Positions 38,104 to 45,345 of a stretch of DNA of 64,000 bases are shown here, one piece after another. The position numbers and the translations under genes were made by a program. How positions within the stretch are numbered: the first letter of the stretch is position 1; each line of letters opens with the position of its first letter. The notes beneath the pieces are model-generated. The model made no database searches. It had not been told where the DNA came from and saw only the letters and a program-made list of their open reading frames with translations. Source of the DNA: Deltaproteobacteria bacterium HGW-Deltaproteobacteria-6 (GTDB lineage: Bacteria; Desulfobacterota; Syntrophia; Syntrophales; Smithellaceae); contig PHAT01000001.1 of the NCBI GenBank assembly GCA_002840435.1, positions 180,300 through 244,299 on the forward strand. The letters are read 5' to 3'.

Positions 38104-38138
38104 AAAGGGGTTGGCACGTGGCTAACCCCTTTATTTTT
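38104..38138 (+). terminator. Rho-independent terminator after tRNA-fMet
   Basis: AAAGGGGTT and AACCCCTTT arms with a GCACGTG-containing loop, then a T-rich tail. Confidence 0.88.
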
Positions 38139-38385
38139 GCATGATGCTCTGCGCTCTCCCACTGCAAAATGTTGTCATGATAGATACATCCAACGTGCAC
38201 GCAAACCATGATATATAAATAATGATTCTGTCGTATCCCGTGCTCTTGTATGCCATGTGAAGGGGTGTGATAACTAAGTACCGGAAATTGCGATAAGTGA
38301 CTTACACGATGATTAACAGATGCTTTACAGATGGTTTACGATGGTTCTTAATCAAATGAGTTTTGATTATATTATTCAAAGAAAA
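38139..38385. other. AT-rich intergenic spacer
   Basis: About 250 bases downstream of tRNA-fMet. It holds imperfect short repeats (ACAGATGCTTTACAGATGG and TTTACGATGG) but no gene. It may contain the boundary of the accessory island; no duplicate of the tRNA 3' end was seen by eye. Confidence 0.4.
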
Positions 38386-38904
38386 TTAACTCTCATTTTT
38401 TTTGAGTTTATTTTGAATATCTATTTCAATAAAGGAAAACCAGTCCCGAAGATTTAAATACACAAATAACCAATCAATGATAACCAGTGATAACATGCCA
38501 GCGGCTAAAGATGGAGCAATGATTTTAATCGCGTATGTGGGGCAAAATCCAATCGTAATTTGAGCAATAGATGTTATAAAGCAAACGATGACGCTGACGA
38601 CCAAAAGGTATCCTATGTCTTTTAATCCCTGAAAATAGTCAATTTTATGTGGGCCACTGCATTGTTCCTTATAGCGTTTTTGATACTCCTCATGTAGATA
38701 AATATCATCTTTCAGGCGTACCAATAAAAAAGCTTTCATTGCGAGCAACAAACTACCCACTGTTAAAAACGCTGTAAAAAAGGCAAATTGAAGGCGGTCG
38801 TCATAAATATCAATAAATTTTTCACTATCTAAGCAGTAAAATATTATTATCCATGTAAAGAATGAAACAAAAATGGATATTGCATATGGAAATAGTTTTT
38901 TCAT
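38386..38904 (-). CDS. Four-helix membrane protein of unknown family (module partner)
   Basis: A 172-aa protein with four hydrophobic helices (about 5-24, 37-60, 97-121 and 126-150) and a charged loop (about 62-90) between helices 2 and 3. Its ATG at 38904 overlaps the stop of the 301-aa gene upstream as ATGA, so translation is coupled; a GTG six codons earlier is an alternative. Not recognised. Small multi-helix proteins coupled to a soluble sensor-like partner are common as membrane effectors of bacterial defence modules, but no family match is claimed. Confidence 0.7.
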   Translation of the reverse strand: MKKLFPYAISIFVSFFTWIIIFYCLDSEKFIDIYDDRLQFAFFTAFLTVGSLLLAMKAFLLVRLKDDIYLHEEYQKRYKEQCSGPHKIDYFQGLKDIGYLLVVSVIVCFITSIAQITIGFCPTYAIKIIAPSLAAGMLSLVIIDWLFVYLNLRDWFSFIEIDIQNKLKKNES

Positions 38905-39806
38905 GAATTTGGATTTATCCACTTATCTTTTTCAGTAATATTGAATAGACGTTTGACGACGGGTGCATTATCGATACTTCCTTTTACATTACTTGAGTCA
39001 AATTCTGTGAGCAGAACAAATTCGTTGAAGTCAAAATGGTCAAGGGTTTCAGGTTCATTATGAAGTTTAAAAGGTCTATCAAAATTATCGTCTGTAACGC
39101 CCACACCATGTAGGTCTTGTACCACATCTGCTGTCCCCAGAGCAATCACATCATTTAATATTTCAATACGATGTTCGTATCCTTTAAATGTTAAAGTGTG
39201 ACGTCGCGTCTTTGCCTTCTCAGCTAACACTCTGAATAATGGTTGATTTGGAATATATTCTTTAAATTGAACCGTAATATTTTTCACGCGTGTGAACTCT
39301 TTCATAAACTCTTTGAATGTTTTCCGCAAAAGAACAACTTCAAACTTCAAATATTCATCGTATTTATTTCTAATCGATTTTGGTATTTCATATTGACTGA
39401 TTTCGGCTTTTTTACATGCTTGATCTATTAAAATATGCTTCAGGTCTCTATATTTACGTTTCAATGTATCACCAAAACTATGTATGGAAGTCGATCCATG
39501 ATAATATTGAAAATAACCACGCAAATTTTCAGTATTTAGAATGAAAAAATTAAAATGAGCTAACTCTCCATCATTGATGGCTTCTGGACTTATCATAATT
39601 TTACCCGGCTTTCTTACGAGCTTGGTAAATGCTTTAATATCCTTTGAAGTCAAAACAATGCCCCGCAGCCATTTTTCACTTTGATCAACATAGATAAAAC
39701 GCTTATAAATAGGTGTCCCTGATGTGTTACGACAATAATTATAAAAATCTGTTATCGATATACCTTTACCCAATGTTAATTCAAAAGCCATAACTTTCAC
39801 ATCCAT
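38901..39806 (-). CDS. 301-aa protein of unknown family (module first gene)
   Basis: A soluble, charged protein without membrane helices or familiar catalytic motifs. Features seen: an aromatic-rich segment FNFFILNTENLRGYFQYYHG (about 83-102) followed by a lysine-rich helix, and a C-terminal acidic region with HFDFNEFVLLTEFDSS. GGAGGT stands before the ATG. Low GC relative to neighbours and the place between a tRNA gene and a prophage point to horizontal transfer. The coupled downstream gene is a membrane protein. I do not recognise the family and assign no function. Confidence 0.7.
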   Translation of the reverse strand: MDVKVMAFELTLGKGISITDFYNYCRNTSGTPIYKRFIYVDQSEKWLRGIVLTSKDIKAFTKLVRKPGKIMISPEAINDGELAHFNFFILNTENLRGYFQYYHGSTSIHSFGDTLKRKYRDLKHILIDQACKKAEISQYEIPKSIRNKYDEYLKFEVVLLRKTFKEFMKEFTRVKNITVQFKEYIPNQPLFRVLAEKAKTRRHTLTFKGYEHRIEILNDVIALGTADVVQDLHGVGVTDDNFDRPFKLHNEPETLDHFDFNEFVLLTEFDSSNVKGSIDNAPVVKRLFNITEKDKWINPNS

Positions 39807-39844
39807 GCCATTACCTCCAGATCAATAAAGTAGTTGAACCTCCA

Positions 39845-39885
39845 AAATAAAAAAAGACCAGCCGGATCATGCCGTGCTGGTCTTT
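39845..39885 (-). terminator. Rho-independent terminator, minus strand
   Basis: AAAGACCAGC and GCTGGTCTTT arms; on the minus strand the hairpin is followed by a long T-rich tail. It ends transcripts from the small genes at higher coordinates and isolates the two-gene module. Confidence 0.88.
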
Positions 39886-40027
39886 GAAGTAATCGGTTGC
39901 TGCATGGGTACATTTCCTTTGAGGAACGTTTTTTTACTGCCATGCTGATTATGATGTTTAATGGTGGAAAACTTGAGAGTTTATACGCCTTTATTTTGCG
40001 AAGTTCAAGAAATAATATATTAAAAAA

Positions 40028-40327
40028 TCACTTTGTTATTCGTCGGCTCCATGCCCAGTTTCCGCTCACTGAAATAAATATTTCAGATTTGAATCCACGG
40101 GCGGAAAAAGCATTTTCTACTTTATCTGATAAATTATTGCGTATTTGTTCTACACTTTCCCCATTAAATTCCCCTGCAGTGGTTGTCGTCGGTAACCTAA
40201 CAATACTTCCATCATTGGCCGTGATATCTCTTTTGAAACCGATCTTAACAAGATCATCGTAGGCTTTTTGATAATCTTCATAACCGCAATTCACTAAATC
40301 AAAAGTACAAATAGCAAAATAACTCAT
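40028..40327 (-). CDS. Small unknown protein, possibly ferredoxin-like fold
   Basis: A 99-aa protein starting MSYFAICTFDLVNCGYEDYQK, with a clear GGAGGTGA site 4 bases before the ATG. The beginning (strand, then YxDYxKAYDDLVKIGF helix) is reminiscent of small ferredoxin-like proteins such as the VapD/Cas2 group, but the similarity is weak. It is followed by a strong terminator. Function unknown. Confidence 0.65.
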   Translation of the reverse strand: MSYFAICTFDLVNCGYEDYQKAYDDLVKIGFKRDITANDGSIVRLPTTTTAGEFNGESVEQIRNNLSDKVENAFSARGFKSEIFISVSGNWAWSRRITK

Positions 40328-40390
40328 CTGTCACCTCCCATTTATGATTTTGATTGGTTCTTTAAAAACGAACAGCATGCACTATTTCGC

Positions 40391-40720
40391 CTATTCATAC
40401 AGACGAACGTCAAAACAATGAAGACTCGCAAGCTTCTGAATACCGCCATTTAACCATAATATGCATTGCTCTTTATCATGGCCGTCGTCATTAAGACCTG
40501 CAATTGAATAGAGGGGGCCTTGCATTTCAGTTATATAAATATTAGCTGCCGCAGGGTTTGGATGGTTGTATTTCGCATCCTCCGATTCTTCTGCCCAAGA
40601 TTCCAATGCATTTAGTATGTGATCTATCGTCATACATGTGACTACGCATTCATGATCATTCAACTTTGGAAGCATATTAATGAGTTTTTGAAGAGTTCTT
40701 AATGTGGATTGTGCAGTCAT
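40391..40720 (-). CDS. Small unknown protein
   Basis: A 109-aa mainly helical acidic protein with no recognised domain. The ATG at 40720 has AAGGAGGA upstream; an in-frame GTG at 40744 would read through that site. It lies 63 bases upstream of the 99-aa gene, same strand. Function unknown. Confidence 0.6.
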   Translation of the reverse strand: MTAQSTLRTLQKLINMLPKLNDHECVVTCMTIDHILNALESWAEESEDAKYNHPNPAAANIYITEMQGPLYSIAGLNDDGHDKEQCILWLNGGIQKLASLHCFDVRLYE

Positions 40721-40754
40721 ATAAATAAAATCCTCCTTTACCACGTTAGTTTTT

Positions 40755-41279
40755 TTACCCTGAATGCTCCTTATGCCTCATCCAATTATCGATATAAAAC
40801 TTTGCCAGGTCCCTGGACTTGATGATCAGAAGGTTTTCTGCGTTCTTTTGCTCTGCTGCCTTGGTAAAGTTGAATGATCCGGTGATAACGGTTTCCGCAT
40901 CGATAATCATAACCTTATTGTGGGCGATGGCGTGCGCGGAATCAATGGAAGTGGGGATGCCAGCGTTCTTTAGAAACATGACAGAGGAGTACCCTTCCCG
41001 GTCCTGGCTTTTATCCAGGATAACTTTGACGATGATGCCACGCTTATGAGCACGCACCAGGGCCTGGGCGATTGGTGCAGAGGTGAATGAGTATGCCTGG
41101 ACAAGGATCTCCGATCTGGCCGCATCCAATTCTTTAACGATTGCCGCTGTGCAGTTTCCGCCAGGTGAAAAACAAACATCAATATTGGATATGCTTTTTG
41201 CAGAAGTGGGTTCCGCGCTGGAGCAGATGGGGATGAATAGACAGATAATGACCGTAAGAAATATCAAGCGACGCTTCAT
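40755..41279 (-). CDS. Exported phospholipase D-family nuclease (Nuc-like)
   Basis: A 174-aa single-domain PLD-fold protein with an N-terminal signal peptide (about 1-22) and one HKD motif, AHNKVMIIDAETVITGSFNFTKAAE (His and Lys about 131-133, Asp about 138). Single-HKD proteins of this size act as dimers, typically as non-specific periplasmic or secreted endonucleases like Salmonella Nuc. Base composition is closer to the host than its neighbours. Its start directly follows the TM2 gene stop. Confidence 0.88.
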   Translation of the reverse strand: MKRRLIFLTVIICLFIPICSSAEPTSAKSISNIDVCFSPGGNCTAAIVKELDAARSEILVQAYSFTSAPIAQALVRAHKRGIIVKVILDKSQDREGYSSVMFLKNAGIPTSIDSAHAIAHNKVMIIDAETVITGSFNFTKAAEQKNAENLLIIKSRDLAKFYIDNWMRHKEHSG

Positions 41280-41603
41280 CTATAATTCCTTAGCCAAGTA
41301 TTTCTTCTGGAATACGTCATCGCTCATTTTTGCATATTGAAAGGCTTCAATTAATCCGCATATTGCGGGGATAAATGTCCAACAGAACAATAAATATAAA
41401 AGTCCGGACCCAGGTTTATCCAAATAAAATTTATGAACTCCAGCGCCGCCTAATAATAGAGACAATATGATTGCAGTACTTCTATTCTTTGATGATTTAC
41501 TCATGATGTCTTGTAATGGATGTCCACAATGTGGACATGATACGGCTTTTGAAGACACCTTGCTATTGCATGCTGGACAGTTGATTAAAGACATATTTTC
41601 CAT
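41280..41603 (-). CDS. Zinc-ribbon TM2-domain membrane protein
   Basis: A 107-aa protein: an N-terminal zinc ribbon (CPAC and CPHC, about 9-26), then the TM2 domain with two helices and the GGAGVHKFYLDKPGSGLLYLL signature (about 52-75). TM2 proteins are widespread with unknown roles. GAAAGG lies upstream of the ATG. It directly borders the prophage left end, so its promoter may have been disrupted or replaced by insertion. Confidence 0.85.
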   Translation of the reverse strand: MENMSLINCPACNSKVSSKAVSCPHCGHPLQDIMSKSSKNRSTAIILSLLLGGAGVHKFYLDKPGSGLLYLLFCWTFIPAICGLIEAFQYAKMSDDVFQKKYLAKEL

Positions 41604-41795
41604 ATTTTTTTCCTTTCTCTAGGGCGTTGTAATTTATTGTAGTGTAACATATCAAATAAGACATAATTCGCGACGTATTTTTTATTTGCGCCGTTGGATG
41701 GTGATGCTTTGTATATTTTAAGCGGCTGGATCGCTGCTTTTAATTTTTGGTTTTTAAAAATAATGAAGGTGAAGATTGTTTAAAATCAATGTAAA

Positions 41796-42458
41796 TTATA
41801 TTGCCTTCTTTTCTGTAACAGCAGTGACGCTTCCGTCGTCTCCATGCGGGGCCTCATAAGTAGATTTCAGTCGATTATTTTCAGTGCGAAGTGCCCGGTT
41901 TTCTGATTGTAAAGATTCAAACTTGTTCTTCATGTCTGGAATATCTGCACAAAGCTTTTCCAAATTAGAAATTCTGTTTTGTACTCCTTCGTTTTCTTGT
42001 AATGATTCCTGTAGTTTTTTATTTAGCTCTTCCTTTGCCTTTCTATCATCGATAGATAAATCAAAAGCGTGTAAGTTTTCGATGATTGCTTTTTTATGCA
42101 CCTTGTCATCGAAAATTTTCTTTAGGGTGAAGCAAGCATCTAAAAGTTCTTTATCCCAGGGGGATATAATTGGTGGAAGTTCTTCACCTGATGGTTCTTT
42201 CAATGTTAGCTTTCTGACATTTTCTGGTTTCATAACACCATCGCCCGTCATAATCCAAACAAAATCATATCCGAATAAATGCTCAATAGTATAAGCAATT
42301 GGGATTGATATTTTAGTGACACCGTTTTCAATTGCAGATAGCGCAGGCCTAGAAATACCTAATTTTTTGGCAAATTCTGCCTGTGTTATATTTTCGTTAG
42401 CTCTGATTTGAGCCACTCTGTAGCCAGTTGTTGCATACTTATTCATAATAGATGTCAT
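41796..42458 (-). CDS. Prophage repressor (XRE-type HTH, c-like)
   Basis: A 220-aa protein with an N-terminal helix-turn-helix (about 12-60; ITQAEFAKKLGISRPALSAIENG), an intermediate segment and a C-terminal coiled coil (about 120-200) for oligomerisation. It is divergent from the early genes and should bind the palindrome in the early promoter to keep lysogeny. The ATG at 42458 is chosen; the in-frame extension to 42524 would cross the operator and overlap the ner-like start. Confidence 0.82.
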   Translation of the reverse strand: MTSIMNKYATTGYRVAQIRANENITQAEFAKKLGISRPALSAIENGVTKISIPIAYTIEHLFGYDFVWIMTGDGVMKPENVRKLTLKEPSGEELPPIISPWDKELLDACFTLKKIFDDKVHKKAIIENLHAFDLSIDDRKAKEELNKKLQESLQENEGVQNRISNLEKLCADIPDMKNKFESLQSENRALRTENNRLKSTYEAPHGDDGSVTAVTEKKAI

Positions 42459-42473
42459 AAACAAACATTCCTC

Positions 42474-42503
42474 TTGACAATATGTCAGTATCTGACATAT
42501 AAA
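42474..42503 (+). promoter_or_regulatory. Early promoter with embedded operator
   Basis: TTGACA at 42474-42479 and TATAAA at 42498-42503, 18 bases apart. The spacer holds a perfect palindrome ATGTCAG-TAT-CTGACAT (42482-42498), the likely repressor operator. The predicted start of transcription coincides with the ATG of the next gene, implying a leaderless message. Confidence 0.78.
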
Positions 42504-42509
42504 TGACCC

Positions 42510-42767
42510 ATGAACGCAAATCAAATAACTAAAATCAACAAAAAAGGGGCGCGCTACATCAGCGCGCTACTGCTTATCCACGGCATCCGACAAGATGAAA
42601 TCGCCGATAAGGTCGGCGTTTCGCGTCCTCTCGTTTCCCAGGTAGTGACCAGAAAGCGTGGCGGAACAAAAAAAAATGGGCCGAAAATCCGTTTAGTCCG
42701 CCAGGCCGTGGCCGAAGCCCTGGGCATGCCGGTGGAAGAACTTTGGCCGGACACCAAGGCCGCATAA
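42510..42767 (+). CDS. Ner-like small DNA-binding protein
   Basis: An 85-aa basic helix-turn-helix protein with HGIRQDEIADKVGVSRPLVSQVV (recognition helix about 37-46) and a C-terminal VEELWPD, as in Ner/XRE proteins that follow the repressor in Mu-like phages and shut off early transcription. No ribosome site is present; the ATG lies about 7 bases after the promoter -10, so it is probably leaderless. Confidence 0.8.
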   Translation: MNANQITKINKKGARYISALLLIHGIRQDEIADKVGVSRPLVSQVVTRKRGGTKKNGPKIRLVRQAVAEALGMPVEELWPDTKAA

Positions 42768-42787
42768 AACACAAAGGAGCCGCGCAA

Positions 42788-43171
42788 ATGACACACAGCG
42801 TTATTATAAACCGATCCAGCATTTCCACCTACCTTGAAGAAATAGCACCCTACATTGAGGATATGTCGAGCAGCGAACTATGGGACGGGTTTATTCCCTT
42901 AGCCTTTGAAGTGGAGATCGATCCCACACCTGGGGCAAACGGAGACCTTTCTGCCGTCTGGGTCCCTACGAATCGTTACAAAGATCTTCTTGCGACAGTT
43001 CGGGCAGGTCAGATCACATTCTCCGACCTCATTATCACTCTTTACGATGAGTTCTCCTGCCGAAAACCATTTGATCGTGCCCATATGCGTAAACTCCGCA
43101 AAGAAAAATTTAAATCCACGGGTAGAGGGACCATTCAATTTTACCCGCGTTTAAGGCCCAAAGCGGATTAA
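42788..43171 (+). CDS. Prophage early protein of unknown function
   Basis: A 127-aa protein with AAGGAG before the ATG at 42788. It has an acidic N-terminal half and a basic C-terminal tail (RKLRKEKFKSTGRG). No domain recognised. An antisense ORF with a zinc-ribbon pattern overlaps it (42899-43138), so which strand is used deserves a check. Confidence 0.6.
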   Translation: MTHSVIINRSSISTYLEEIAPYIEDMSSSELWDGFIPLAFEVEIDPTPGANGDLSAVWVPTNRYKDLLATVRAGQITFSDLIITLYDEFSCRKPFDRAHMRKLRKEKFKSTGRGTIQFYPRLRPKAD

Positions 43172-43215
43172 TTTTCAAATGCGGTTTGATCATATCAAAA
43201 ACAGGAAGGTTTGCA

Positions 43216-43686
43216 ATGGCTAAAATCAAACAAAAAATAGACATCAACCAAGCATCTCTTTTCGACATTCTGAAAAATTACCAGGAAGAAAGTATCAGCG
43301 CGCGTCCTGCGGGCAGTTTCGATATTGACCGCCAATTCCGCGAAGCCATCAGCCAGGTGCTAAAAAATTGCCCACTGTCACGCTGGCAAGTGGCAGCACG
43401 GATGTCAGAATTGACCGGTCATGAAATAACCAAAACCATGCTGGATAGCTGGACGGCAGAGTCTAAAGAGGCTCACCGCTTTCCGGCTATTTATTTACCA
43501 GCCTTCTGTGAGGCAGTCGGATGCAGCGAACCTTTAATGATGTTGGGTAAACTTGTGGGTGTGTTTGTTCTTCCGGGGCCTGAAGCGCTGCGGGCCGAGA
43601 TTCAGCGCATTGAAGAAGAAATCAACCGTAAGCAGAATGAGAAGCGCAAGCGGTTACTGTTCTTGAAAGAGATGGAAACAAAATAA
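43216..43686 (+). CDS. Prophage early protein, unknown
   Basis: A 156-aa helical protein with AGGAAGG upstream of the ATG at 43216. The middle (SRWQVAARMSELTGHEITKTMLDSWTA) looks like a DNA-binding-type helix pair and the C-terminus is a charged coiled coil. Proteins of this kind recur in early regions of Mu-like phages, but no function is established. Confidence 0.68.
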   Translation: MAKIKQKIDINQASLFDILKNYQEESISARPAGSFDIDRQFREAISQVLKNCPLSRWQVAARMSELTGHEITKTMLDSWTAESKEAHRFPAIYLPAFCEAVGCSEPLMMLGKLVGVFVLPGPEALRAEIQRIEEEINRKQNEKRKRLLFLKEMETK

Positions 43687-43700
43687 CAGGAGGTGAAGGA

Positions 43701-44000
43701 ATGGCGGCAAAGAGTTGTCGAAAAATTGAAGTACTGGTCGCGGCGGACGCGATCCTTGGATTTATCGGCGCGGCGAAAGAGCCGGTCATGATCTCTGATA
43801 TGGCGCGGGCAACCGGACTCAGCGTGGATAGTTGTTTCCGGCAGATCGGTACGATGGAAGAACTGCGCTGGGTCACTAAGATTGGCGCGGGGTACATCCT
43901 CGGCGGGCGCATTTCCGAACTTCGCGCACGGAAAGTTGCAGCACTGGAGGCGCAGCGCGACGCTATTAATAAACAATTACAGGAATTGGAGGAGGAGTAA
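43701..44000 (+). CDS. IclR-like winged-helix protein
   Basis: A 99-aa protein with an IclR-type winged helix (about 8-70; VMISDMARATGLSVDSCFRQI then LRWVTKIGAGYILG) and a short C-terminal coiled coil. It lacks the effector domain of full IclR regulators. AGGAGGTGA precedes the ATG. Its stop directly abuts the next start codon. Likely a phage regulator. Confidence 0.75.
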   Translation: MAAKSCRKIEVLVAADAILGFIGAAKEPVMISDMARATGLSVDSCFRQIGTMEELRWVTKIGAGYILGGRISELRARKVAALEAQRDAINKQLQELEEE

Positions 44001-45011
44001 ATGTCTAAGAGAGAAGCAGAGCTTGTGGCAAAGGCGCAGGATGAATCAGCACGCACAACTGAAGTTATGAGACGGGATCAGGAGAAAAGCGCCGAACAGG
44101 TACAGCGCGATAAAGAAGCGGCCATCGCCAATATTTACGAGATGGCCGGAAAAATTAAAGCTACAAACTTTTTCAAGTCACAGGCTGAATTTTTTAACCT
44201 GGTAATGCTTAAAAAAGTGAAAGACTCAAAGGAATATCGCGAGCGCTTCGGAATTACGTGGGAACAATTCTGCGAGAGTGTCGGGATTAACAGACGCACA
44301 ATGGATCGTGCACTGGAAGACCTCGCGCCATTCCGGCAAGAATTTTTGGACACTTTGTCCAATTTCTCCGGAGTCACATATAATAAAATCAAGTATTTAG
44401 GAATGGCTGCCAATGAAAAATTGGTCAACTTGTCCGAAAATGCCATCACTTTTAACGGCGAAACCATCCCGGTTGATGCCGAGCATGCCGACGAAATCCA
44501 GTCCCTCCTGGAAACCCTCGAAGAAGACCATAAACAAGCAGCAGCCGAAGCCGCCGAGACCATCAAAACAAAAGAGCGCCTGATCAGGGATAAGGACAAG
44601 GTCATGGATAAGCTGGCGCGCGATATCGCCCGTCTGGAAAGAACGGTCGGTAAGTCCGAACTCACGGAAGAGGAGCAGGATGCCTGCAATTTGCTGCATC
44701 AGGTGCAGCTCGACATCCAGACATGGTTCTCTGACATCAAGAAGAAAATCGAACCACACAAGGCCCCGGAAATTGCGCTTCGTCAATATTACTATCTGCT
44801 GATCTTTTTTTCGAAGCTGGCGATGGAAGAACGGCTGGCCCTGCAAGCCCATTACGACGGCGCGGAAGAGGTGCCCTGGGAAATAACAGAAATGGAGATC
44901 CCGCCCACGGAAGTGATGATCGATAACCTGCCGCTCACGGCGGGCAAGGACATGGGCAAAAAGGTTGTGGCAAAGATCGAAGAACGGAAAGCGAAGAAGG
45001 GAGGAAAGTAA
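44001..45011 (+). CDS. Large coiled-coil prophage early protein
   Basis: A 336-aa protein with an extended charged helical N-terminus (about 1-60), a segment RFGITWEQFCESVGINRRTMDRAL resembling an HTH (about 80-105), a long coiled coil (about 165-215) and a C-terminal globular part. Its start follows the preceding stop with no gap, and its own stop overlaps the next start. Function unknown; possibly a DNA-binding scaffold. Confidence 0.68.
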   Translation: MSKREAELVAKAQDESARTTEVMRRDQEKSAEQVQRDKEAAIANIYEMAGKIKATNFFKSQAEFFNLVMLKKVKDSKEYRERFGITWEQFCESVGINRRTMDRALEDLAPFRQEFLDTLSNFSGVTYNKIKYLGMAANEKLVNLSENAITFNGETIPVDAEHADEIQSLLETLEEDHKQAAAEAAETIKTKERLIRDKDKVMDKLARDIARLERTVGKSELTEEEQDACNLLHQVQLDIQTWFSDIKKKIEPHKAPEIALRQYYYLLIFFSKLAMEERLALQAHYDGAEEVPWEITEMEIPPTEVMIDNLPLTAGKDMGKKVVAKIEERKAKKGGK

Positions 45012-45301
45012 TGATCAAATGGAATGCAACCCAAGACGACATGGAGCTTATACAGAAGATTGCAAAGCGCGGATTTTGTCGGAAGCTTTATGCTGATGCG
45101 CTGGCGCTCAGCATGGATATTGCGGCCACTCACTTAAACGGATGTCCGCTGAAACTCAAAGAATGGTTGAAGGCGGATGACTTCAACTTTTTCCACGATA
45201 TTTATGGAATCTACAACAATCTCGACAGAAAAACAGGGCGGTTGAAAAACTGTTTTCTTCCGCGCTTCGCAGCACCAACAAAGAAAAGTTTGGCGGCATA
45301 A
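45011..45301 (+). CDS. Small prophage early protein, unknown
   Basis: A 96-aa protein whose ATG overlaps the last base of the preceding stop codon (TAATG), indicating coupled translation, with GGAGG upstream. Mostly helical, with a compact LKEWLKADDFNFFHDIYGIYNNLD region. No family assigned. Confidence 0.6.
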   Translation: MIKWNATQDDMELIQKIAKRGFCRKLYADALALSMDIAATHLNGCPLKLKEWLKADDFNFFHDIYGIYNNLDRKTGRLKNCFLPRFAAPTKKSLAA

Positions 45302-45310
45302 AAATACTGG

Positions 45311-45330
45311 ATTCCGGCGCAGGCCGGAAT
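45311..45330. repeat. REP-like palindrome upstream of transposase
   Basis: ATTCCGGC-GCAG-GCCGGAAT followed by GAC, of the widespread chromosomal type TGGATTCC...GGAATGAC. It sits just before the transposase ribosome-binding site (AAAGGA). Confidence 0.7.
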
Positions 45331-45345
45331 GACAAAGGAAAAATC

